NCBI GenBank assembly: GCA_018830365.1
Contig: JAHJSK010000007.1
Span: 1 to 10,625 of the forward strand
DNA length: 10,625 bases
DNA from: Patescibacteria group bacterium
Lineage (GTDB): Bacteria; Patescibacteriota; Minisyncoccia; Minisyncoccales; CG1-02-41-26
Reading direction: 5' to 3'
This document shows, in pieces, positions 3,422-10,200 of this stretch (its first letter is position 1; each line of letters begins with the position of its first letter). The notes below the pieces were generated by a model that was not told the DNA's origin, made no database searches, and saw only the letters and a program-made list of their open reading frames with translations. The position numbers and the translations under genes were made by a program.

Positions 3422-5179
3422 ATGTCTTTACACAAAATAAAAATTGCGATTTTTGATTTAACAGGATGCGAGGGGTGCGAATTTCACCTCCTTTCTTTAA
3501 ATGAATTTTTACTGGATTTTTTCCAGGACTTTGAAATTGTTAATTGGCGGCTTGTTGCTGAAAAAGAAAAAGCGGACTTTGATATTGCGTTTGTTGAAGG
3601 AGCGGTGACCACAAAAAACCAAATCAAATTGCTCAAGGAAATCAGAGAGACCTCAAAAATTGTGGTTGTTTTAGGCGCTTGCGCTATTTCCGGAAATATT
3701 TTCAAATTGACTTCGGAAAAACGGAAAAAACTTGCTTTAAAAATTTACAATAAAAATTATCAACTTAAAGCAAAATTTTTAGAGCCCGTGGAGAAATTTA
3801 TAAAAATAGATGAAAAAATTCCCGGTTGTCCTTTTGATGTTGAGCTTTTTAAAAAAACATTAGAAAAATTTAAAGCAAAAAAACAAATCTCAAAAATAAA
3901 AAAAGTGACGCCTCCTGATTTTATAGCCAAAATTGAAGGACATGGAACTTTAAAAATAAATTTTAAAGAAAAAAAAGTTCTCTTTGAAGTGGCGGAAAGC
4001 GAACGATTGATAGAAGGATTGCTTGTTGGCAAAGATTTTCTTCAAGCACCCTTTGTCAATTCTCGCATCTGCGGCATTTGCCCGGTTGCTCACAATCTTT
4101 GCTCATGGTTAGCCATAGAAAACGCCTTGTCAATAAAAGTTGAACCAGAAACAATAATTTTAAGAAAAATTCTTTTAGCCGCTCAAATTATAAAAAGCCA
4201 TACCTTACATCTTTTCTTTTTGGTTTTACCAGATTATGGCAAAACCAAAAGCGCGATTGACTTTTCCAAAAAATATCCCGCTGAATTTCATTTAATGTTA
4301 AATTTAAAAAGAACGGCTGATAAAATTTTAGAAATTGTCGGCGGCTCTCCTATGTTCCCTTCCAACACCATGCTGGGAGGATTTAAAAACCCTCCTGAAA
4401 TGGAAAAACTTTTTTTAATTAAAAATTTCATTTTTGAAGTTGTTGACGAAGCCGAGGATTTAATAAAAATTTTTTCGAATTTAAAAATTCCGGAGTTAAA
4501 AACAGATACTAAATTTTTGACTATTGCCCCGGTAGACAATTCCTATCCTCTTTATCCCGCCAGTTTGGATTTTGTCAAAAATGAACTGATAAAAGAAATT
4601 ATTAAAAAAAATTCTCCCGCTAAATTGGGTGTTTTAAAAAATGGAGAAGTGGTAAAAACAGGAGCAATTGCCCGGCTGAATTGTTTTCATTCAATACTTA
4701 ACTTAAAAGCCAAACGAGCATTTCAAAAATTGGATTTTGATTTTCAAAATCCCTTTAACAACAATTTGGCTCAAGCCATTGAGATCCTGCATTTCTTAGA
4801 AGAAATAATAAATTTGATTGACGAAATATCAATAAAAAATTTAAAGAATGCAAAAGGAATTGATTTTTTAAAAACCCCCTGTATTTTAAAGCAAAAATTA
4901 GTTGTCGGCAATGCTTGCATAGAGGCCCCTCGCGGCATTTTATTTCATCAAACAAAAATTGATTTTCAAGGAAAAATAATTGATTACAATATTATTCCTC
5001 CCACTCAAATCAATTTAGCTTGCTTGGAAAAAGAAACTCAAGAATTAATAAAAAAACAAAAAAAAAATTCCAGTCCGCACTCCGCCAAAGGCTTCGGCGA
5101 GACGAGGCAAAAGCAAAAAAAAGAAATTCAGGAATTAATTCGCGCCTTTGACCCTTGCATTACCTGCGCTGTTCATTAA
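3422..5179 (+). CDS. Single-chain [NiFe] hydrogenase: fused small and large subunits (group 3b-like)
   Basis: This 585-residue cytosolic protein joins both hydrogenase subunits. Residues 1-150 are the small subunit, with CEGC (16-19), GAC (Cys87) and GCP (Cys136) as the four ligands of the proximal [4Fe-4S] cluster. The region closely resembles HydD-type delta subunits (IAFVEGAVTT, KIVVVLGACA). The C-terminal part carrying further clusters in group 3b enzymes is missing. Residues about 165-585 are the large subunit: IEGHG (171-175), RICGICPVAH (215-224, Cys217/Cys220), SHTLHLFFLVLPDY (259-272), NPFNNNLAQAIEI (443-455), EAPRGIL (501-507) and DPCITCAVH (577-585, Cys579/Cys582). All four NiFe ligands are present. 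The protein ends exactly at the final His, so no maturation peptide exists. Residues 551-563 come from a palindromic repeat. No diaphorase subunits or hyp genes are nearby. A thioredoxin-CcdA gene follows 29 bp later. The ATG lacks a Shine-Dalgarno site. Electron partner and direction are unknown. Confidence 0.93.
   Translation: MSLHKIKIAIFDLTGCEGCEFHLLSLNEFLLDFFQDFEIVNWRLVAEKEKADFDIAFVEGAVTTKNQIKLLKEIRETSKIVVVLGACAISGNIFKLTSEKRKKLALKIYNKNYQLKAKFLEPVEKFIKIDEKIPGCPFDVELFKKTLEKFKAKKQISKIKKVTPPDFIAKIEGHGTLKINFKEKKVLFEVAESERLIEGLLVGKDFLQAPFVNSRICGICPVAHNLCSWLAIENALSIKVEPETIILRKILLAAQIIKSHTLHLFFLVLPDYGKTKSAIDFSKKYPAEFHLMLNLKRTADKILEIVGGSPMFPSNTMLGGFKNPPEMEKLFLIKNFIFEVVDEAEDLIKIFSNLKIPELKTDTKFLTIAPVDNSYPLYPASLDFVKNELIKEIIKKNSPAKLGVLKNGEVVKTGAIARLNCFHSILNLKAKRAFQKLDFDFQNPFNNNLAQAIEILHFLEEIINLIDEISIKNLKNAKGIDFLKTPCILKQKLVVGNACIEAPRGILFHQTKIDFQGKIIDYNIIPPTQINLACLEKETQELIKKQKKNSSPHSAKGFGETRQKQKKEIQELIRAFDPCITCAVH
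5072..5109. repeat. UUCG-loop palindromic repeat inserted in frame in the hydrogenase gene (copy 3)
   Basis: A GC-rich 38-bp segment inside an A-rich coding stretch contains CGCC...GGCG and the GCTTCGGC tetraloop core. GCTTCGGCGAGACGAG matches copy 1 (475-535) with one mismatch. It encodes about 13 residues (SPHSAKGFGETRQ) that interrupt the helix just before the final DPCxxC motif. The similar QELIKKQKK and KQKKEIQELI lie on either side. Compared with remembered group 3b large subunits, this region is roughly 11 residues longer, as expected for an insertion. Confidence 0.7.
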
Positions 5180-5208
5180 TTTTAAATTTGCCAGTAATTT
5201 TTTAAAAC

Positions 5209-6417
5209 ATGAAAAAATATATTGCTTTTATTTTAATATCCGCGTTTGTATTCGCGCTTGCGTTCAGCAATTTTGGCTTTGTTTTTTCCGCGTCGCAAAT
5301 CAATGAGACGCAAAACAAATTTGATAATAAAAATAACAGCTTCTCGCTCAAAATAGAGATCTATCTTTTTTACAGCGACGCTTGTCCCCATTGCGCCAAA
5401 GAAAGAGATTTTTTAAAAAAATTAAAGGAAAATAATCCAAGAATTGAAATAAAGGAATATGAAATCCTGTCTAATTTAGAAAATCAAAAAATTTTAAAAA
5501 GTTTTTATGAAAAATATAATGTCCCAAAGCAAGAATTAGGCCGCGTGCCAGTAACCTTTACTGCTGACAAATATTTTATCGGCTTTAATCAAAAAATCGC
5601 TCAAGATATTGAATCCTGTTTAGAAAAATGTTTAGCAGACAATAAAGAAAAAGAAGGTTCTTATAAAATTAAAATTCCGTTTTTAGGCGCGGTTGACCTT
5701 TCAAAAATGTCCTTGCCATGCCTTACCATAATTTTGGGCGCTTTGGATGGATTAAATCCCTGCGCTATGTGGGTTACTTTGCTTTTACTCGCTCTTGTTA
5801 TAAACACTCACTCACGGAAAAAAATATGGCTCGTTGGCGGAACTTTTATTTTAGCTGAAGCAATTACTTATTATTTAATTTTAGCGGCTTGGCTAAATTT
5901 ATTTTTAGTAATTAGTTATGTGAATTTAACAAGAATTTTAATCGGGTCGTTCGCTCTGGGCGCTGGCATTTGGCAAATTAAAAATTTCCTTACTTATCGG
6001 TCCGGCACCTGTAAAATTGTTGGCGTAAAATCTGGATTGGAGAAAAAAATAAAAGAAAAAACAGAAAAAATCGTGATGCTTTCAACTGGATTAGCCACTA
6101 TTGGAGGATTAATCCTTTTAGCTGTGGGAGTAAATTTAATTGAGTTTTTTTGTTCAGCTGGATTGCCAGCGCTTTATACTAGAATCCTTGCTTTAAATCA
6201 AATTTCTTCTTTAAATTATTATCTCTATCTTTTGCTTTACACTTTTATTTTTATTTTGGACGATTTAATTGTTTTTTTTGTGGCCGCAACCACTTTAAGC
6301 AAAATTAATTTTGGCGAAAAATATAATTACTGGAGCACTTTAATCGGAGGATTGCTAATGCTTATTTTAGGTATTTTACTTATTTTCAATCCGCAACTCC
6401 TAATGCTGGCCCAATAA
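5209..6417 (+). CDS. Secreted thioredoxin-like domain fused to a CcdA/DsbD-like membrane transporter
   Basis: This 402-residue protein is predicted to move reducing equivalents across the membrane. Residues 1-28 form a signal peptide or N-terminal anchor. A thioredoxin fold follows (about 49-143) with the active site CPHC (59-62), the cis-Pro loop RVPVTF (112-117) and an extra pair, Cys137/Cys141. Residues about 168-400 contain six or so hydrophobic helices with the CcdA-type cysteines in GLNPCAMW (Cys184) and FFCSAGLP (Cys315), which normally form the electron-carrying pair inside the membrane. FILDDLIVFF and a Gly-rich last helix complete it. In this class electrons pass from a cytosolic reductant through the membrane pair to the outer thioredoxin domain. 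It is the second gene of the hydrogenase operon (29-bp gap, no promoter or Shine-Dalgarno site visible), and a hairpin terminator follows. Confidence 0.88.
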   Translation: MKKYIAFILISAFVFALAFSNFGFVFSASQINETQNKFDNKNNSFSLKIEIYLFYSDACPHCAKERDFLKKLKENNPRIEIKEYEILSNLENQKILKSFYEKYNVPKQELGRVPVTFTADKYFIGFNQKIAQDIESCLEKCLADNKEKEGSYKIKIPFLGAVDLSKMSLPCLTIILGALDGLNPCAMWVTLLLLALVINTHSRKKIWLVGGTFILAEAITYYLILAAWLNLFLVISYVNLTRILIGSFALGAGIWQIKNFLTYRSGTCKIVGVKSGLEKKIKEKTEKIVMLSTGLATIGGLILLAVGVNLIEFFCSAGLPALYTRILALNQISSLNYYLYLLLYTFIFILDDLIVFFVAATTLSKINFGEKYNYWSTLIGGLLMLILGILLIFNPQLLMLAQ

Positions 6418-6484
6418 ATGTCCAATAAATGGATTAAGCAACTGGGCTAAATTTGGGAACACAAAACTTGCGACAAAACATTAA

Positions 6485-6536
6485 AAAAATCCTGTCGGTA
6501 ATCCAAGCGATCGCTTGTTTAACCGACAGGATTTTT
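6485..6536. terminator. 46-bp palindromic element, copy 2, acting as operon terminator
   Basis: The 46-bp core (6488-6533) is the exact reverse complement of 10490-10535. The outer arms AAAAATCCTGTCGGT/ACCGACAGGATTTTT pair over 15 bp. Inside is the palindrome CAAGCGATCGCTTG (6504-6517), separated from the outer stem by unpaired AATC/TTTA. A T5 run ends the right arm, with TTTTTTT a few bases on, and an A-run precedes the left arm. It would therefore stop transcription from both sides: the hydrogenase operon (plus) and the unknown gene at 6674 (minus). Confidence 0.7.
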
Positions 6537-6570
6537 AGTTTTTTTAATAATCTATATTTCTCTATATTTT

Positions 6571-6652
6571 AAAAATTATATGGAGATAAAAATTTACACC
6601 GTCCCGGACGGTGTAATGCTAATAATTCCAAAAATTGTACGGGGATAAAAAT
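6571..6652. repeat. 23-bp direct repeats flanking a 23-bp palindrome
   Basis: aaaaattatatggagataaaaat (6571-6593) and its near copy at 6630-6652 differ at three positions, all transitions. Between them is TTACACCGTCC-C-GGACGGTGTAA (6594-6616), perfect 11-bp arms around one base. This organisation resembles an inserted palindrome with duplicated flanks, although 23 bp is long for a target duplication. Confidence 0.65.
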
Positions 6653-6673
6653 CGCAAGCGCTAATGCGCATTG

Positions 6674-7243
6674 TCAAATGTCAAATGTTTCAATAATACC
6701 AAATTTATTTTTTGCTTCACGATAATCTTCATTAAGATTAAAACGAAAACCTGGGCCGAATGTTGTTGCATAGGAATACAAAATGCCATCATAAATTATA
6801 TGTCCTTGAAAAGGCACAAGTACTGCCTTCGTATAAACTGGCAAATTCCAAAACATCTCACTGAGCGGAGTATTGAGCGAACACACCCCATAAGCCTTGA
6901 TTGGTTCTGTTTCTGTTAAAAACACGCTGTATTTTTTAAGATGTCTAAATATGTAAAATTTACCTTGCAAGGCATATTTCCAACTCGCGACAATAGCGAG
7001 CTCTTCTTTCAAAAAATTGAACGGGTTTTCTGTAACAAAATCGTTGATAAAATCTTTCCGCTTCCATAGCTTTGTCTGCACTCTACCAATATTCTCTACG
7101 CCTGATGTTCTCAACTGTTCTGCTGTCTTGATATCTGGGAAAATAGCCAATCGTTGATTCACATATTGCAAAAGAGCAGGGTGCAATTTAAAAAATAATT
7201 CAACATCTTCTTTTGGTAAATTCATAAATTTAATTACTCGCAT
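6674..7243 (-). CDS. Hypothetical protein, 189 residues, unknown function
   Basis: I do not recognise a characterised family. The protein is soluble in appearance, with no signal peptide or membrane helix. The N-terminal third is helical (MNLPKEDVELFFKLHPALLQYVNQRL). The second half is more beta-rich, with GKFYIFRHLKKYSVFL (94-109), PFQGHIIYDGILYSY (144-158) and TFGPGFRFNLNEDYREAKNKFGI (160-182). The IIYDGxL...FGPGxR...Y.xAK pattern looks conserved-domain-like and reminds me of uncharacterised proteins in which a small compact domain ends this way. The last four residues and the stop come from two units of the ACATTTG heptamer. Met7 (7225) is an alternative start; neither start has a Shine-Dalgarno site. 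It follows the frameshifted gene at 7329 by 85 bp on the same strand and may share its transcript. Confidence 0.7.
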   Translation of the reverse strand: MRVIKFMNLPKEDVELFFKLHPALLQYVNQRLAIFPDIKTAEQLRTSGVENIGRVQTKLWKRKDFINDFVTENPFNFLKEELAIVASWKYALQGKFYIFRHLKKYSVFLTETEPIKAYGVCSLNTPLSEMFWNLPVYTKAVLVPFQGHIIYDGILYSYATTFGPGFRFNLNEDYREAKNKFGIIETFDI

Positions 7244-7328
7244 TAGAATATAGCGCGGAGCTGTAATATTTTATCCATAGATGGCAGAACGAGTAAGCAA
7301 TAGCGAACGAAAGCTGCTGTCTTGGAAA

Positions 7329-7656
7329 TTATTTTTCTGGACTTAAAGAATGTATATAACTTTTAACCTTTTCTATGTTCTCACCAACACGCCAATCCAA
7401 ATTCTGAAATTCGTAAAGTCCTTCCATGGACTCTGGATTAATTTTGCCCTTTGCCGCGTAACCAGATTTTTTAAATTCTTCGAGTTTATTATAAAACCTC
7501 TCTTTCATTTCGGGAATTTCTTGCAGTAATTCTGGATGTTTTTTAGAAAGGATAACATATGTATCAATGCCTTCTATAAATATTGCCAAAAGTATCAAAA
7601 AATCTAAATTCAGCATCTTCTTCTAAATGCTTTTTTAATTCTGGTGATTTTTCCAT
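7329..7656 (-). CDS. Small hypothetical protein, apparently frameshifted in a T6 run
   Basis: A 95-residue frame starts at Met 7616. Its first 16 residues (LNLDFLILLAIFIEG) look like a continuation of another frame that begins at ATG 7656 (MEKSPELKKHLEEDAEFR...) and stops at 7564. The two meet in a run of six T (minus strand, 7597-7602). Removing one T joins them into one 108-residue protein with a continuous helical pattern: MEKSPELKKHLEEDAEFR, FLILLAIFIEGIDTY, and then ILSKKHPELLQEIPEMKERF. The C-terminal part ends SYIHSLSPEK. The cause could be a sequencing error in the homopolymer, true inactivation, or slippage during expression. No family is recognised. The gene lies upstream of the 189-residue gene and downstream of the 763-residue gene on the same strand. 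Confidence 0.55.
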
Positions 7657-7759
7657 ATTATTTTTTTAAAAAAATTTGTATTTTTCAACCTTGTTAGATA
7701 AAATTTTATTCTGCTAAAAATGATGCCCTTTGCAAAACGCTAAAAATCGCTTTATTTTT

Positions 7760-10051
7760 TTAATATCCTTGCGATGAAGGAGAAAGAGAATTTGTTCCGT
7801 CTCCGGATTGCGGCTCAATTATTCCGCTTGAAGGACATTTTTGCGCTCTCTGCCAGCCGGATGGCACTTCGCAAGGAGTGGAAAATACCTTGCAAATTCC
7901 TTCAGGACTCACTGCTGGAGTGATTATCTGAATGCAAGCTTGGCCAACCGATGGAGCTGACATATCGTTTGATGGATTTCCCGAGGAAGGGACTTGTCCT
8001 CCGCTTGAAATGTCTTGTTTTTTGTATTGACTGCCGCATTCGCCTCTAAAAAATACCCATTCTTCGCATTCGCTACCATCGGGAAAAATACAAATGCCAT
8101 ATTGTCCGCCATTAGATTCGGTTCTTAATTCCAATTTATAACCCATTTTTTGGCAAAAAACTGAAGCAGGATTTGGCATTCCTATAATAGGTTTTTCCGA
8201 TGCGGGAGATTGTTGTTCGGTTGGAATTATTCCGCTCGAGTTTTCTTTTTGGCAAACACCATAAGATTTACTAACTCTTTTTTCAAAAAGACCTGGACAA
8301 CATTTTTGATTAACAAAACCCATTAATGGATTGCGATTCACTTTCTCTCCTTCTTTAGCGCATAAAATTTCTCCTGCTTCCCCAGAAGCGTTTAAACATT
8401 TAAATATCGGACAACCAGCCAAACTTTTTTTCACAACCCATTTTCCCTTACAAGCATCGGGCGTAGGCGAAACAAGCGAAGGACATTTAGCAGCTGCTGC
8501 GTCTGATTTTTCCTTTATTTCTTTCGTTATTTCCCTAACAAGTTCCGGAGATGCTCCGTATTCCTGAAGAATTTTAATTCCCTCCGCGGATCCGCCAGCC
8601 ATTTTTTCCAAAACTCTTTTTTGAGTTGAAGCAGGCATTCTCTTCGCTTCCTTTATTTCTTTTTTTATTCCCTGTATTACTTTTTCTTTCATTGTTCCAA
8701 AAAATTCCTGTTTTCCCTGCGGAATAATTTTTTCAATTTCTTTAAAAACTTCTAATTGCTTAACATCGGAAAATTTACTTTCAATTTCATCAAAAATTTT
8801 CTTTTGATCTTCCGGGGTTTCAATTTTTTCAAATGTCTTAATTAATTTTTCTTTAGCTGTTTTTTTGATTTGTAAAATTTTGGGAGCTAATTCCGGAGAA
8901 AGATTGTTTTCCAATTCTTTAATAACTCTCAAATCCCCTATCTCTCCCGTATTTAAAGATTCTAATAATTTTTTTCCTGTTCCATCTAAATTTTTCTTTT
9001 CGTAATTTTCCAGCCGATTTTCTATTTTTTCAAAAACTTTTTCCTTAGCCGATTCTATGTCTTTTCTTAGCTCGGTTGTAATATCTCCTGATTCTAATTG
9101 ATCAATCACTGACAAATGCTCGGCTTCATTGCCGCCAAGAGAAGAAAGATAGTTCTTAAATTTTTCTCTTTCTTTCGCATCCATTTTTTCCATATTTTCC
9201 TTCAGATTTCTCATAGAATTATCTATCACTTGCTCAATCGCTGGTTTAGCAGTTTCCGGGACTTTTTGTTTCAAGTCATTTAAGACCTCTAAATTTTTAA
9301 ATTGACGAAAATCAGAGCCTGTTTGTTCGTTAATAATTTTATTAATTTTTTCCGCAAAAATTTTCGGAGAAACAAGCTTCAGATTAATGTCAGAAAAATC
9401 TGATAAAGTTTTTTCTTTAACTAACATTAAATCCTGATGAACTTCTGCTGGCAAATCATTTTCAAATTTGCCCAAAAATTTCTGTTGTTTTAATCCTTGC
9501 TCAATAAATTTATCCACAAACTGATTTGTTTTTGAATTTTCTGCTCCTTGTTTTATTTTCTGAACCGCTTGTTTTAATTCATTCCACTCTTCTTGAAAAT
9601 TGTTAATCGCTTTTTTTAAAAGCTCCGGGTTATTGGTTTTTTCAGCTAATTTTTTTGCTTCCATTAATTTCTCATTAGTAAATTTTAATTTTAATTCCGC
9701 TTTTGCAACAGGATTAAAAGTAAAAAAAGAACTAATGCCGCGACCCAAGTCCTTTAAAAAATAAAAACGGCTGTCTGGTAAAAGATTTGGCTCCCCTACT
9801 CCTAAATCTTTTGGAAAAACATTCTCGTCAAGATCAACTAACTCATTTGCGCTTTCTTGGACTGCCCCTGTTTCTTCTATCGCTTCTGCGCTTCCAGTTG
9901 CATCAACGGTTCCCGTTGGCGCTGTTTGCTCTTGTGAAGAAATCGCTTCCTGTGAAGAAGTTGTTTCTTGGGCCAAAACTTGCGCGCTTATTCCTCCTAA
10001 TAAAACCAAAAAACAAAACCCAAAAACTAAAACTTTCAAACAATAAGACAT
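7760..10051 (-). CDS. Secreted DUF5667-like protein with helical repeats and cysteine-rich modules
   Basis: This 763-residue extracytoplasmic protein starts with a signal peptide (1-28, ending SAQVLAQ) and a low-complexity Ser/Thr/Glu linker. Residues about 88-200 (LLPDSRFYFLKDLGRGISSFF, then FNPVAKAELKLKF.NEKLMEAK) match DUF5667, common in CPR secreted proteins. Residues 250-515 form five helical repeats of 59-61 residues, starting at L254, L313, L374, L433 and I492 with pattern LxVhxxh. Four four-cysteine modules follow: C523/C534/C547/C552; C564/C584/C585/C600; a DUF333-like module (NPASVFCQKMG, GGQYGICIFPDGSECEEW, C633/C654/C662/C672); and C706/C720/C727/C739 (CIQIITPAVSPEGIC). The tail is Ser/Pro-rich. 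No sortase signal or membrane anchor is seen, so it is secreted or surface-associated. Binding and adhesion are plausible roles, unproven. It is transcribed from a leader shared with dprA. Confidence 0.85.
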   Translation of the reverse strand: MSYCLKVLVFGFCFLVLLGGISAQVLAQETTSSQEAISSQEQTAPTGTVDATGSAEAIEETGAVQESANELVDLDENVFPKDLGVGEPNLLPDSRFYFLKDLGRGISSFFTFNPVAKAELKLKFTNEKLMEAKKLAEKTNNPELLKKAINNFQEEWNELKQAVQKIKQGAENSKTNQFVDKFIEQGLKQQKFLGKFENDLPAEVHQDLMLVKEKTLSDFSDINLKLVSPKIFAEKINKIINEQTGSDFRQFKNLEVLNDLKQKVPETAKPAIEQVIDNSMRNLKENMEKMDAKEREKFKNYLSSLGGNEAEHLSVIDQLESGDITTELRKDIESAKEKVFEKIENRLENYEKKNLDGTGKKLLESLNTGEIGDLRVIKELENNLSPELAPKILQIKKTAKEKLIKTFEKIETPEDQKKIFDEIESKFSDVKQLEVFKEIEKIIPQGKQEFFGTMKEKVIQGIKKEIKEAKRMPASTQKRVLEKMAGGSAEGIKILQEYGASPELVREITKEIKEKSDAAAAKCPSLVSPTPDACKGKWVVKKSLAGCPIFKCLNASGEAGEILCAKEGEKVNRNPLMGFVNQKCCPGLFEKRVSKSYGVCQKENSSGIIPTEQQSPASEKPIIGMPNPASVFCQKMGYKLELRTESNGGQYGICIFPDGSECEEWVFFRGECGSQYKKQDISSGGQVPSSGNPSNDMSAPSVGQACIQIITPAVSPEGICKVFSTPCEVPSGWQRAQKCPSSGIIEPQSGDGTNSLSPSSQGY

Positions 10052-10190
10052 ATTTTATAATTAAGCGAAGCGAGGAAAAAACAAAAATTCACCCTGTTAA
10101 ATAGTTGTTTTACAAATTTAACAGGGCAAGATTTTTGCTTTTCCGAGCGAGCGCAAATTATATAGGATTAATATCCTCTATAATTGTTTT
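10052..10190 (-). promoter_or_regulatory. Promoter and hairpin leader of the 763-residue gene (leader copy B)
   Basis: On the minus strand, AGAGGATATTAATCC leads into TATATAAT (perfect -10 at 10157-10162). A ~95-nt leader follows: GCGCTCGCTCGG, a long hairpin identical to copy A over 57 bp (10081-10137; inner arms 10092-10102 and 10116-10126), then CTCGCTTCGCTT and TAATTATAAAATATG. A second TATAAT reads outward on the plus strand at 10178-10183, so ATTATA...TATAAT form a near-palindromic, possibly bidirectional, promoter. There is no Shine-Dalgarno site. Confidence 0.6.
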
Positions 10191-10200
10191 TTAACTGACA

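Noticed and set aside
3331..3456. 41-residue frame in the hydrogenase leader overlapping its start
   Set aside because: It has no ribosome-binding site, composition does not look protein-like, and the end runs out of frame into the hydrogenase gene. A regulatory uORF cannot be excluded but is not supported.
8331..10104. Plus-strand frames opposite the 763-residue gene
   Set aside because: These are shadows: no domains or ribosome-binding sites, while the minus-strand frame shows a signal peptide, repeats and known cysteine modules.
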